Part shown: positions 1 to 11,328 of the stretch, piece by piece
How the letters are laid out: every line of letters starts with the position of its first letter
Numbering within the stretch: position 1 is the first letter of the stretch
NCBI RefSeq assembly: GCF_026745355.1
Contig: NC_079207.1
Coordinates: 33,614,020 to 33,678,019, forward strand
Reading direction: 5' to 3'
Source: Beta vulgaris subsp. vulgaris
Lineage: Eukaryota; Streptophyta; Magnoliopsida; Caryophyllales; Amaranthaceae
DNA: 64,000 nucleotides
Made by a program: the position numbers and the translations under genes
The notes under the pieces: model-generated
What the model saw: only the letters and a program-made list of their open reading frames with translations
What the model was told of the DNA's origin: nothing
The model's database searches: none

Positions 1-1140
1 TAGCAAGAGGTGACATAGGTTTGACCCATAAGTCAACCTCACTCAACACATTCCTTAGCCATTCCCTTCTTGGCAACAAGAAGCCAAAGCAATGAATTCC
101 ATGCCATAGTGAATCGTTATACATGTTTGTTCTTGATGCCCATGAAATACACCTCCCCAAGAAGAAACACCCAACCACTAGTGGATGAATAATCTTCCTT
201 ATTGGAAATCCAACTAGCATCCGAGTAACCTTCTAAGATAGAAGGTTCTCTTTTGTAAGTTATGACATAATCCAAGGTTTTAATTAAATACCTTAGCACT
301 CTTCTCAATGCTTGCCAATGCAACATACTAGGATTACTAGTATACCTACTGAGCTTCCAATAGCAAAAGCTAATCCGGCCGAGTGCTAGTCATAGCATAC
401 ATCAAGCTTCCAATTAAGTTGCATACTCCAATTGTGAAATAGGAGTACCACTACTCGGAACAAGTGAATACTAGGATCCATGGAGTAGCAAAATGAGTCG
501 AATTTGACTCATTAAACCTCTTGACCACTTTTCAATATAATGAGATTGTGATAAAGAAAACCCTTTCCCTCTCATTATTCTAATACCTAGAATAACATCC
601 GCTTCACCCAAATCTTTCATGGAGAAGCTAGAAGAGAGAAAAACTTTGGTTTTTTCCACTTGTTCCAAATTAGTCCCAAAAATAAGCATATCATCAACAT
701 AAGCAAAATATAACTCCTTTTACCGTTATTATCAAATTTACTATATACACAATTATCAGACTGATTTATTTGAACCCACTAGACAAAAACCTCATCAAAT
801 TTTTGATGCCATTGCTTAGGTGCTTGTTTAAGACCATACAAAGATCTAACTAATTTGCAAACTTTAGTTTCTTGACCTTTGACCACAAACCTTCAGTTGA
901 TTCATGTACACTTCCTCCTCCAATTCACCATTAAGAAAAAGTTTTTACATCCATTTGGTGAATTACTAGACCATGAATCGCAGCTAATGCTATCAAAGTC
1001 TAATAGTAGCTATTCTAGCATACGGAGCATAAGTGTCAAAATAATCGATACCATATCTTTGCCTAAAACCTTGGACCACTAACTGAGCCTTATGTTTTAG
1101 TATGGTTCCATCGATTTTCCTTTTCCTTCCAAAAATCCAT
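1..1140 (-). pseudogene. copia 1 pol: reverse transcriptase and RNase H (broken)
   Basis: Minus-strand translation shows the RT block with LYGLKQAPKQWHQKFDEVF near 780-860 and the catalytic YVDDM(L)IFG motif at about 660-715. This is followed by FSMKDLGEADVILGI and, at 117-326, the RNase H segment with GYSDASW and STSGWVFLLG. In another frame the RNase H continues to the window edge (FIALAS, EWLRNVLSEVDLWVKPMSPL). The enzyme would copy element RNA into cDNA inside the virus-like particle. The RT core spans several frames with at least two frameshifts and stops, so no full enzyme can be made. The catalytic aspartates of YVDD are still encoded. Confidence 0.88.
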
Positions 1141-1858
1141 TTACAACCTAGGGTTTGCAACCGGAGGTAAATTAGCTAAAATCCAAGTATGATTTCCCAT
1201 TATTGAATCCATTTCATCATTCACTGCCTCTTTCCAGAAAGCAGAATCATGAGACTTCATAGCCTCATCAAAGGTCCTAAGATTCTCCTCCATATTGTAA
1301 CAATCCGGTCCAAAAGATTTCTTTTTTCTAATTCTTTTACTTTTCCTAATTTTCGGTGTTGTAGTATCATGATCATTAGAAATGTCATCCACAACATTGG
1401 AACTAGTACTAGGTATCATGTCCTTTGGTCTAGAAATGGATGAGAATCTAGTCTCATCAAATATTGCATCCCTTGACTCTATCACGTAATGGATAGAGAC
1501 AAAGTCATTGGGCTCAATGACATAAAACCTATAGGCTTTTCTATGTACCGCATAGCCTATAAAAATGCAATCAATTCCTTTTTCACCTAAAATTTTCCTT
1601 TTAGGTTCCATCAATTTGACAATTGCCCTACAACCCCATACCTTAAGGTAATTGAGATTAGGCTTTTGTTACACCAAAGCTCATAAGGGCTAGTCTTATT
1701 CCTTTTATTAGGAACTCTATTTAATATATAACATGCAACTAAAATTGCATCACCCCAAAAACCGTCATTAAGACCCGAATTAGAAAGCATGATGTTAACC
1801 GTTTCTTTTAGGACCCTATTTTCCCTTTCCACTATACCATTACTTTGAGGTGAGTATG
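1141..1858 (-). pseudogene. copia 1 pol: integrase C-half and IN-RT linker (broken)
   Basis: Two overlapping minus-strand pieces. The right one (1611-1858) contains YSPQSNGIVERENRVLKETV, the end of the integrase catalytic core with its ERENR block, then the ILNRVPNK segment. The left one (1141-1614) continues with IFIGYAVHRKAYRFY, a charged linker (KSKRIRKKKSFGPD) and AFWKEAVNDEMDSI, which opens the RT domain. A frameshift lies near 1611. The reading frame runs into the solo-LTR insertion at 1858/1859 and its upstream half resumes at 4683. Integrase would insert the cDNA; this copy is disabled by the insertion. Confidence 0.88.
1854..1858. repeat. target-site duplication, left copy
   Basis: GTATG immediately left of the solo LTR, repeated exactly at 4678-4682. 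Five base pairs is the size expected for LTR-retrotransposon integration. Confidence 0.9.
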
Positions 1859-4677
1859 TGTAATAGCCCATATTTTTTAAGCAGGTTTTACTAAAAGATA
1901 ATTATGTTTTATTACCTTAATTGTATGTTAAACCTATAGTAAAACATCTTTGGAAAGGTGAATTTTAATGTCTAAATAGAATTTGGGTCAATTTACGTTT
2001 TGGAAGAAAAAAAAGAAACAAGAACCTATTTTTCTCTCTCTCTCTTCGTGCCTTGGTATTGTGCTGCCAAGTTGAATGAAATTTTTGAGCTGTCAAAACA
2101 CCAAAGCCTCATAAGATTTTTAAAGTTTTAGATATCTAGCAACTCATTCTCAACTCTTGGAATTCATCAACCAGAATTTAAGGAAACCCATAATTCCCAA
2201 ATCCTTCTCTCTCTCATTTTTTGCCTTACTCTTGTTCAATCTTCTCTCTCCTTTGTGTTGACGTTGTAGTGGTCGGTGTTACTGTTTTTTTTTTCCGTCG
2301 GTCGATGCCCCTACAGGCGGTTGTTTCTCTCTTTGGTGACGGCGCCTCATGCTGTCGCGTCTGTTCTTTTCCGTCTCCTCTACTTCAAGGTTCTGGTATT
2401 GTGTTGCTGTTTTTCTCTCTCCTCTGCTTTGTTTTTCTGGTGCTGGTTGCTGCCGCCACCATCGTGGTCCGCCGCTGCTATTGGGGTTGGTGCTGCGAGT
2501 CAGTTCCTTTGCCATTGTTGTTCGCTGATATGTTGTTGGTACCATTATTTTGGTATTCCTTTTGTAAGAAGGTATAAGCTAAATTTTAATTCTTCATCCT
2601 CTTCTTTGATTCCGATTCAAGCCTGATGCAATTGCATTTTATAGTCTGATTTCACAAATAAATTTAATGACAATCAAATCTTGTTACGATACAAAATCAG
2701 ATATGATAAAAATTTGTTCAACTTAAAGAGTAAATCTTTACTATTTATTTAATGGGTTGGATTGAGGTTTATAATTTGTATTTATATTTCTTAAGTTAGT
2801 TTATGAAATCAAATTTCGATAAGTCATGTTGTTGAATACATTCTCTATAAATTAGAATGAGGAATTAGAGTTATTATGTGAGATAGAAAATGTGAATTGA
2901 TTAGTGAAATAGTTGTATATAAAAGGTTTGTGGTTAGTTCATGAAAGAAGTTAGAAACTAGTATAAGAAGTTAAATTTGTTTATCTGAATTGTTGCGAAG
3001 ATGGATGCTAATGGTCATTATTATTATGAGGTGAATTGTTGTGGAATTCGAGTATAATTTGGATGAGGAAATATTGGACTTTCGAAAATTATTTTGGAGT
3101 CGAGTGCTATTTTGAAGATGCGTAGAAGTACACACATGTCCTTCCACCTTCGAAATATGAATTTGTATTTTGGTATAATTACATGGATTTCTTGTGTTAA
3201 GCTCGATATATTTATGTATGTATATATTTTACAATCGTGGACACCTCAAAGTATAATTATTTTAGTATAAGTATTTAAGTATAAGTATTGCGAATAAGTA
3301 TTTAAGTACAAGTGTTGAGTATAAATATTTTTGTATAATTACAAGTTTTATTTTATAAGGGAAAGTGAACAACATTTGTAGAGCAGGTTTGCTCATTATG
3401 TGTTTAGAGCGGGTAGTGCTCTGGAGCGGGTAGTGCTCTGGAGCGGGTATTGCTCCATTATATAGGGTCATGACCTAGAAAGTCTTGCAAGCAGTACAAA
3501 GTTGATAGGGGAGCCGTCCCCATGAGTTTTAGAGATGGTGTAACCTCTCTATTCGTATAAGTTCCCCGATTACGAAAACTATAAAGTATTTTTGGAATAT
3601 GATTTGAGTATGATAATGAGAAAATGATTTTGAAATGGTTTTAGCTGGCTTAGTTTATTTACTGAGATGAATAGTGGGCAAGGTACAAGTGGAGGAAAAT
3701 GATTCAGATATGAGTTAAGACCAGATAAGGTCGAGTATTGTGTTATGTTATATTATGTTAAGTTTCAGTCTATACTTGCCAACGATTTCTATTACGTGAT
3801 TAAGCTATGCCAACGATATATTTAAAAGATGAATTATTTTTCGAACAATTACCAAATTTGTTTCTTATATGAAAAAAAAAACGTTTTGGTTGCTGCAACG
3901 AGTTAGGGGTTTATCTAGAAATTTTGAGATATTATACAAATGATTTTATACTGAGAGATACACTCTCAATAAAGTGTTCTGAAATATTGATTAAGTAGTT
4001 GGATTTAGAAAAATATCTTCGAAATGATTTATCTATAAAATAGGTAACGAAGAACTGCTTTATGGAATTGAAATATATAGTTGTCTGTTTCGTTTGGAAG
4101 ATCTATGGTTTTATTAAAGTAGTATAGATTATCATCTCATCTTATTTCTAATGTGTATGGTTTTGTTATATCGATATTCATCTATTTGAATACATAGAGT
4201 AATTTTATGAAAATTGATTAACGATACGAGTATATTTTAAGCTACTAAAATGGATTTCTGGTTGGACAGTGTGTACTCAATTTTTCTGATTTTGTTCTTG
4301 GAACATGTCCTGGTGGGGCAGAGTTTATTGTTAGTAATCTTGCAGGTGTGTTCGAGGTTCAGAATGGATCAAAAAGGATGAATGTGGTTATGACATTATA
4401 ATTAAAATTGTTATTCAGAGGTTGTATTTAGGAGTACATATTCTTATTTGAGAATAAAATATTATATTATTTTGGGAATCGAGTAAAGTATTATGTAATC
4501 TGTTAATTGGTATTGAAGGTGGTTTGTTGTTGTGGGCCCTGACCCACAGGTCCAGGATCGTTTAGTAAATTATGTTTCCGCTGCAAGATAATATAAGGTG
4601 AGGTTTATTAATCGTTGATTGAGATTAATGAATGTTAAGTGTGATTAGCTAGCAGCTCGGAAGTGCGGGCTGTTACA
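1859..4677 (+). mobile_element. solo LTR, Tekay/Del-like Ty3/gypsy (2.8 kb)
   Basis: The segment starts TGTAATAGCCC and ends GGGCTGTTACA, which are near-perfect inverted repeats of each other with TG...CA termini. It is flanked by an exact 5-bp duplication. It holds no coding domain, primer site or second LTR, so it is best read as a solo LTR left by LTR-LTR recombination. The termini resemble those of the Tekay-like LTR at 12837-15877 (TGTAATACCCC...), but the bodies are not obviously alike, so it is a separate family. The leucine- and phenylalanine-rich ORFs at 2221-2626 come from a pyrimidine-rich stretch and are not taken as genes. Confidence 0.88.
3380..3458 (+). repeat. short tandem repeat with dyads inside the solo LTR
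   Basis: Three to four copies of a 17-19 bp word (GAGCGGGTAGTGCTCTG). GAGC and GCTC within each word form a small dyad. It lies in the second half of the LTR. Confidence 0.75.
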
Positions 4678-4682
4678 GTATG
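4678..4682. repeat. target-site duplication, right copy
   Basis: GTATG directly after the terminal ...GTTACA of the solo LTR, identical to 1854-1858. Confidence 0.9.
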
Positions 4683-5700
4683 GGGCGGTTGTTTCATGAA
4701 TTACACCAATGGAACTAAAATAACTAGAATTATAGCATTCACCACCCCTATCCGTCCGAAGTCTTTTAACTTTTTTATTAAGTTGAAGTTCCACTTCGGT
4801 CTTAAAGGTCTTAAACTTTTCTATTGCTTCATCTTTAGTAAATAATAAATATATGTAACAAAACCTTGAAAAATCATCAATAAAAGTTACAATATATTTT
4901 TATTTCCCAAAGAAGGTGAGCTATGAAAGTCACACAAGTCACTATGCACCAATTCTAGCAATACCGTTTGTCTAGTCACACTAGGATAAGGATTTTTTGT
5001 AATTTTATTTAGCTTGCATATATTACACTTCTCTAACTTTGAATCGAAAGGCGGTACTAAACCCATCTTAGACATGTCATATAATCTACAATATTTCACA
5101 TGACATAAACGATTGTGCAATAGAGAAGAAACATCAAGTATGTAAAATGAACTAGTATCAACTTTATTATTAATACTAAATTTAAACATCCCATTACAGA
5201 AGAAACCTTGTCCAACATAAATACCACCCTTGGAAATAATAAACTTATCCGACTCAAAAACAACTTTAAAACCAAACTTATTCAAAAGACCTCCTAACAC
5301 AAGATTCTTCCTAACTCCCGGTACATAAAAAACATCCCGGAGAGTTAAAGTCTTTCCCGAGGTTAACAACAATTCTACTTGGCCTATTCCTTTAGCCTTT
5401 ACCGTGGAATCATTCCCCATATACAAGATAGGACCATCATCCAAATCTTTCAAAGGCTTCAAGAAGTGCTTATTATTGCACACATGTTTAGAGGCTCCCG
5501 AATCTATCCACCAAGAATAATCAACCTGCACAAACATAATTTCATAAATCATAGCCACAAAATGCATTTCTTCAATTACATTTACATGTGCAATTTTACC
5601 TTGGTTTTGAATAACACTAGGGTGTTCATTCTTTGTCTTCTTCTTGTTCTTAGAAGGACAATCCCTCTTAGATGAGGACCATTGCATATCCAACAAGTGA
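4683..5700 (-). pseudogene. copia 1 pol: protease, GAG-pre-integrase and integrase N-half
   Basis: The minus-strand ORF at 4887-5696 (269 codons) begins in the spacer after the gag zinc knuckle. It contains the aspartic-protease active site WWIDSGASKHVCN (D-S-G) with a downstream VFYVPGVRKNLV block. The GAG-pre-integrase domain follows, with LLHNRLCHV and the zinc-binding CNICKLNK, then the start of the integrase core ([18 protein letters not shown]). The protease would cut the polyprotein and the H/C motif folds the integrase N-terminus. Between 4887 and 4683 the integrase core is out of frame and then meets the solo LTR. This is the best-preserved stretch of the element. Confidence 0.9.
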
Positions 5701-6449
5701 GGGTCTTCCTCTTCTTGTTTGCAACATTAGTTTTGTTATTATTGTTATCGTTGGATTTCTTGGTCTTACTAGACCCACCAACCTTTACCATATTCACGGT
5801 AGACTTAGGAATACTAGTAGTAGTATCCTTAACCCCATCTTGAGCCCGGATCCCCTCTTCAATACGAAGATGAGTTCCTAATTGCTCCATGGACATATCT
5901 TCCTTCTATGTTTCAAGAATGTTTAGTATCTTTCCAAGAGTTTCGTAATTTATCGATGATTGAGGCAACCGCAATTGCCTCATCCATCACCATACCGTGT
6001 GATCTTATTTGATTTAAAATGTGATGAATTTCATGAAATTGCTATACAATAGGCCGATCATTAGTCATTTTAAAAGAATTAAAATTACCAACAAGAAATT
6101 TCTTACTTGAAGCATCTTCCGAAATATACTTGGCCTCAAGAGCATCCCAAAGTTCCTTTGCAATCTCCACGTTTTGGTATAGATCGAACAAAGGATCGGT
6201 AAGAGAGTTGAGAATATGACCCCGGCAAATGTAGTCATCATTCTCCCACTTTATCCTCTTCCTTGTAGTCTCAATAGACTCTTCCTCTCCATCTTTCAGG
6301 AATGGTGGCATGGGTGTTGATAGAACATACACCACATTCAAAGTAGTCAACAAGAAGTGCATATTCTTTTGCTATCTTCGACAACGCACCCCCTCAAACT
6401 TGTCCAACTTTTGGAAGTTTATAGTCATGTCCCTGAGTGATTGAGCCAT
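5700..6449 (-). pseudogene. copia 1 gag (UBN2-type nucleocapsid), broken
   Basis: The likely start is the minus-strand ATG at about 6449 (MAQSLRDMTINFQKLDKFEG), a typical copia gag opening. A TAG replaces an expected Trp shortly after. The next block (6042-6362) contains MHFLLTTLNVVYVLSTP and ELWDALEAKYISEDASSKKF, the UBN2 gag core. Further on are the MEQLGTHLRIEEGIR segment and a basic NKKRKTLTCWICNGPHL stretch. The latter is the zinc knuckle, whose last Cys (KRDC) is only reached after a one-base frameshift. Gag forms the particle shell and binds element RNA. The frame is broken at least three times. Confidence 0.85.
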
Positions 6450-6465
6450 ATCCGAACAGAAAGAA

Positions 6466-6561
6466 GAAATTAAACTAATAGATTGTTAGGTGTGATCAAC
6501 AAGAGAATCGGATATACCACTCCAAGGCACGAAAACTACGCTTTCCTATTAGTTTAATTTC
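6466..6561. other. perfect 16-bp inverted repeat at the LTR/leader border
   Basis: GAAATTAAACTAATAG at 6466-6481 is repeated exactly as its reverse complement at 6546-6561, with a 64-nt loop. The left arm starts 2 nt beyond the 3' end of the 5' LTR of copia 1 (minus sense), where a primer-binding site belongs. The right arm lies inside the LTR. No match to the initiator-Met primer sequence TGGTATCAGAGC is seen at the border. It may be an RNA hairpin or a priming structure. Confidence 0.7.
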
Positions 6562-7112
6562 GCCACTCTAGGATCACCGGGTTACCACGAAATAACTAAT
6601 GAGATACAATGGAGAGCACAATCCACTTAGATGATCTTCTAAGTGAATTAACAAGAACTTGTGTTTAGAGTTTGTGAAGAACACTCAAGAGAAATAAGCA
6701 AAGTCTCTCTCAAGCAAAGCAAGTTTAGAGTAGGAAAAAACTGATTTTTCTATAACCCTCCTCATAAGAATCACAAAGGTTATATAGAAATATACCCTTC
6801 ATAGATTATTATTGTTACTTTCATAACCCCCCCTTTAATCACTAATTAAGGACCTTTAATCCACTGATTAAGGATCCTAATAGTCATTAAACGAATAACG
6901 TACGCATCACAACGGTTGAAAACCGTCAAAGCATCTTTTCATATCCCCGAGACAGAAGACACGTCGCGACCCGCGACCGACCTTCTGTTTTCCTTGTTTT
7001 TCCATGTACCTTTGTTTTTGTGTACTCTAATCTTTAACATACTAGACCTCCCCCTCTTCTAGTATATGATCATATGAGCATGAAAACCCATTACACTTTA
7101 AATGTTCCAACA
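6484..7112 (-). repeat. copia 1 5' LTR
   Basis: On the minus strand it begins TGTTGGAACATTTAAAG and ends ACCTAACA, giving TGTT...AACA termini over 629 bp. It directly precedes the gag leader. The paired 3' LTR is outside the window, so the limits rest on the termini and position only. Confidence 0.75.
6780..6786 (-). promoter_or_regulatory. TATA box of copia 1 LTR
   Basis: Minus-strand CTATATAACC lies in the middle of the LTR. Transcription would then start about 30 bp further on, near 6750, placing the right arm of the 6466-6561 hairpin within R/U5. Confidence 0.5.
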
Positions 7113-7656
7113 TACAACGCCATTTCCTTCTCTTCGGGCTTCTCACGACCCCTGTTGAAGAAGACAAGCTTGGGTCTCTTTGGGTAAGCATTGATATTAC
7201 AATATGCGTGTTTATATAGGAAAAATTGACAGTAACTGTTCCAATTATGGGCGTTTCACCATTTTCAGTCCCAACTAAAGATTATTTCTGAGCAATCCCA
7301 ACTATGTATCATTTTTGCCATATTTGGTCCCAACAGGTTATGACCTGCTGCAACAGGTAAAATGAATTTTTTTTTATTTTTTTTGCCCAACTTTTTTTTT
7401 TCTCACTCTCTCTCTTCCGGTACTTTCTCTCTCTTCCATTTCATCTCTCAATCTGATTATTCTACTGTAATTTCTTTTGCTTTTTAATCTTCAACCTAGG
7501 TTTTCGATTTCATATATAATTATCATTTGATTGTTATAAATTCTGCGAAATTATGTTGTATGATTGTTGTTTTGGTTAGAATTTGTTGTGTTGGTGTTTC
7601 AAATCAAAGGAGCAATCATGAAGCTTTTACTCTACAACAATGGCGGCAAGTAGTGC
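7113..7656. other. inter-element sequence, no gene seen
   Basis: This is AT-rich DNA between copia 1 and Sirevirus A. Around 7213-7345 is a phrase resembling a single DNA-transposon end (CCCAACTATG, TCCCAACAGG), but no matching second end was found. Poly-T and CTCTCT tracts follow at 7368-7440. No ORF of note. Confidence 0.5.
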
Positions 7657-8731
7657 TGTTATTCTAGTATGAACACTAGACCAACTACAAGAGGGGGGGT
7701 AAATTGTAATTGAGGAGAAATTTTCAATTTGTAATGCGGAATTAAAACAAACTCGAAATTAGAAAGAGACAAGCACACGAGATTTTTACAAGGAAAACTT
7801 CCTAGGCCCAATAGGAAGAAAAACCTTGATCACAAGGAAGTTTGACTCAAACTCTCTTTAATATACTAGGCCAAAAGACTCTCTTTTGTACAACCTAATA
7901 TTGGACCTTCTCTGTTTCTCTAGGAACTTGTTCCCCTCGAACACGTGACTTTTCTCTCTTGACTTCACTCGAAGTCTTCGCTCTTCTCTATCTCTTTCTC
8001 TTTCTCTTTATCTTGAATATAAGGATATTCTCTTAATTTTATCTCACCCACACACTATGAATATTACAATAATGGGTATGTTGAATGAAGAAGAAATTAC
8101 AGGAAAAACTTTTTGAGTAATGATAGATTTTTTTTTCTTGAAAGTTCTCAAGTTTTTCTTCAAATAATTTCTTCCTTAAATAGTTGTTGCAATTATTCTT
8201 CTTCTGGACAGTTTGTGCTCCACGTTCTCCATGATGTGAGCTTGTAGTGGTGTGGAGATCATTTTCCTATTTTCGCTGCACTTCCTCCATGCTTTTTGCA
8301 ACGGAAACAAACTACCTTCCACTATCTGCTAGTGGAAGAATTTCCAGCAAGTAACACGCAGGTAGATGGAGTTTGTTGGAGAGCTTTAAGGAATCAGTTC
8401 CACTTCGTATGCCACGCCATTGGAGTTTGTTGGAGATATTCAAGGATCATCTCCATGCTTTCCTCCACGCTATTTTCAATCTGTTTTTCAAACAATTCCA
8501 ACAGCACGATTAAAGAATCTTTTATCTAAAGATTCTAAGTTACTAGAATATTAAACATACCATATGATAAAAATTCAAAGTGTATAAATTAAATATCTTG
8601 ACTTAGATTAAATAATTAATCTTTCTCCACAAGATATAAATGCAAATTTGAACATTACATTATTTTTGATTTTTTACTATATAGTAAAATTAACCTAAGT
8701 ATTTGACATCATCAAAACATGAAATACAAAA
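7657..8731 (-). repeat. Sirevirus A 3' LTR
   Basis: On the plus strand it begins TGTTATTCTAGTATGAACAC and ends about TGAAATACAAA, matching the limits of the B LTR at 23900-25027 (TGTTAGTCTAGTATAAACAC ... GAATACAACA). The CACGTG-like and CTCTTTC-rich blocks are also shared. It is about 1075 bp. The right end is set by comparison and could be off by a few bases. Confidence 0.8.
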
Positions 8732-9369
8732 TATTCCCCCTTTTTGATGATGGCAAATATAAGGCATATAAAAACAATAAAATAACTAAAGCAAAAGAAT
8801 CAAGAGCTAAAGCAAAATAATCAAGAGCTAATGTCTTTAAAACAAAACTAACAAAAACTAAGAAAATATATAAAACACTAAACTAACAGAAAACTAAAAC
8901 TAAATTAATCATAAATCAGTTTTGAAAAAGAAAAATCCAAAAATCATCACCTAGAACCGAAGAGAATTAGAATTGATTTTTATGTGCCACTCTACTTCTT
9001 CACCCTTTTGTCACCATCAAAAACAATAAGGACCCAGCTGAACTCTAAGAGTGCCTCATGTACAACAATGTCAATGCGTAGTAGCTCAAACACTCATATA
9101 ATAATACTAGCCATCCTAACATTATCATGAGCATATTAAGATAAGATTAAAGCACATAGTCATGAAAAAGCACAAACTGTGTTCAACATGAATATAAGAA
9201 AAAGAGAAAAGAGCACAAATAAAGAAAAGTAAGAAAAGAAAAGATATAAACCAAAACATTTTATCACCAAAAAGGATGGGTGATAAAAGAGAGTAACAAC
9301 TAGTCACCATTGTTTTAATACAAACCAACCAAATAAAAATTGTTTCATCCATTTAATGAAGGAAGGAGA
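8732..9369 (-). other. Sirevirus A polypurine tract and 3' untranslated region
   Basis: Minus-strand TCAAAAAGGGGGAA at 8734-8746 sits directly before the LTR, where the plus-strand primer (polypurine tract) is expected. The rest, up to the accessory ORF stop at 9370, is A-rich and has no recognisable coding region. Confidence 0.65.
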
Positions 9370-10760
9370 TTAAGGATTGGAGGGCTTAGAAATCTTGGGA
9401 CGCATAAGGAAAGCACCGACCACAGAATCGATCTTCTCCCGAATAGCTGATTCTCCCTTCTGCACACGTGTGAGGATCTGCTCCTGCTTAAGATCAACAC
9501 GAGCAACTCTTGCTTCAAGACCCTGGACTCTAGTATGAAGGAGAGACAGAGACTCCTGAATTGTATGCAGTATACCATGAAGACTAGAGGTAGAGATAAG
9601 AGGAAAATCTACAATCCTCGATCCTGAAGGAGCTTAATCCTCCTCAAGATCAATATGAACTGCCCCCGGACCCTGTTCCTTGGGAGCCTTGGTCTCAGCA
9701 ATTCTCTGACTCTTACACACAAACCTAGGTCCTTCAGCACTGACCTCCTCCTCTAACTTCCGCTTTACCCGAGTTTCAAACTTCACCTTAGTTTCTGTGA
9801 CCTCAAAGTCTAACATCCCACCCTGTACCCTGAGAGACAGCCTGGATAAGGTCTCCTTAGTCAAATAGTTATCAGGCTCCAGATCAAAAGAGGTACTAGA
9901 AGGGAGTTTTATGTGATTCTTCTTGAGGATAACATAAACAAGGTTAGCATATACCCCACCTTGGTGTTATGGGAGATACAGTAGGAAAAGGTGAGAAATC
10001 ATTAAAGCAGGAAAGTTTATTTTTATGTTCTTAGCAAGGGAAAACATCAAGGAAAGATCCATGAGGCTCGCTTGAGTCCTCTTGGAAGTCCTTGGCAGAA
10101 TAAAGCGCCAAACTAAGTGAAACAAGAATTTGTGAAAAGGAGAGAGATCTTTCTGATCTAGGGACTGGTCAGCCTCCTTACCCCCAAAGTAACTCAAAAT
10201 AGTAGCGTTTGAAGCTCATTCACATTTAACTTAGCCCGACCCTTCACATATCCCTGTACCCCTCATTAGGTACATCAAACCATTCCCATAAGGACTTTGC
10301 ATTGAACTTAACCAATTTCCCAGCGACAACACTTATACATAAACCCTCAGTATTTTCAAACTTAGCAACAAACTCACTCATTTCACTCTCATAAAGACCT
10401 TCATCAAAACTCAAAACTTTGACCCATTTTTAAATTAACAAGATCAAGAAACTGATTCCACTTAATTTTCTTGCACCAGGTGAAATCGACACAAAACCCA
10501 ATGATATACTTAGAGGATTTGATTTCTTACCCCTTTTCGTAGGTAAATAATTTCTTTTTCTTGCTCTGTTTCAGCATCATCTAGATCTTCTTCTTTCTTT
10601 GGGAAAGCACTTCATTTTCAGCCAAATTTGCTTGAGAACCCAGAGAATCTTCATTTGAGTTGGAAGATTCATTCTTGCTTCCGTTATAATCCACCAGGGG
10701 TAAAGCTTTTTCAGCCGAAATTTTTTTGGTACTTTCGGAGATTTTTCTTTTGGGAGCCAT
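9370..10760 (-). pseudogene. Sirevirus A accessory ORF (coiled-coil, envelope-like position), broken
   Basis: Minus-strand ATG at 10760 opens MAPKRKISESTKK, a basic start. Successive frames then give FVAKFENTEGLCISVVAGK and KLVKFNAKSLWEWFDVP, SYFGGKEADQSLDQKDLSPF, and a C-terminal heptad pattern (IQESLSLLHTRVQGLEARV...ILTRVQKGESAI) ending at the stop near 9370. The middle resembles proteins annotated as putative plant transposon protein. The position after RNase H matches the so-called envelope-like ORF of SIRE-type elements. Function is unknown; no clear signal peptide or membrane span is visible. At least three frameshifts or stops interrupt it. Element B keeps only its first codons (18406-18454). 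Confidence 0.65.
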
Positions 10761-10800
10761 TTAGGGTTTTAGGTGAGGAAGATGAAGATGGCAGAGTTGT

Positions 10801-10827
10801 GGAGAGAGAGAGAGAGAGAGAGAGAGG
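10801..10827 (+). repeat. (GA)n microsatellite
   Basis: About 12 GA units just upstream of the accessory ORF start. The A-rich spacer 10828-11328 between it and RNase H holds nothing recognisable. Confidence 0.9.
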
Positions 10828-11328
10828 CAGTTTTGCAGAGGTAGTGGTTTTGGGATAAATGGGATTAAGTGCCATGTAAATTTGGTTTGATATGATGGGT
10901 TTTTATTTTGTGGTTTAATTTATGGGAATTGTGAGGAGGAATCCAATGTGGCTTTTCCCTTCCTTCATTAAATCCGGTGAGTGATTTTAGTTTTAAGTTT
11001 GTACATGAACGCTGGTGAAACGTTGAAAAAAAAATTTGTGGGGGATGAATGAAAGATGATAATAAATGGAAGAAGAAAAAAAATAATATTTACGTGAAAA
11101 GAAAGAAAGGAGTAGAAAGTGTGAACTCATGCATGTACACATGTTCAATCTATATGTACAACAACCTTTCTATTTTTACTCAAGTATATGCATGGACAAT
11201 AAGGGGAGTATTATGAAGACTAATGTGAGTCCTTTACAAAGATTGTACAATGAGTGATGAAGATCACAAAATGTTGCTGGCCACTTAGTATCATCTTGTA
11301 ACTAAGGGTTTTATTAGAAGTAGCACAC

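Larger units (their letters stand above)
1..7112 (-). mobile_element. Ty1/copia retrotransposon 1 (partial, nested host)
   Basis: Reading on the minus strand from right to left the element has a 5' LTR (6484-7112), gag, protease, integrase, reverse transcriptase and RNase H, which is the copia order (integrase before RT). The RNase H end and the 3' LTR lie beyond the window start. It is interrupted between 1858 and 4683 by a solo LTR. All coding parts carry stops or frameshifts, so it is inactive. It is not of the Sirevirus family seen at 7657-25027: the gag, LTR and linker differ. The 5 bp after the LTR (7113-7117, TACAA) would be its target duplication, but the partner lies outside the window. 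Confidence 0.9.

Noticed and set aside
2221..2626. Hydrophobic ORFs resembling membrane proteins
   Set aside because: They arise from a pyrimidine-rich stretch inside the solo LTR, overlap in two frames and have no recognised domain.
7213..7345. Possible MULE or other DNA-transposon end
   Set aside because: Only one end is seen; no inverted partner or target duplication found nearby.
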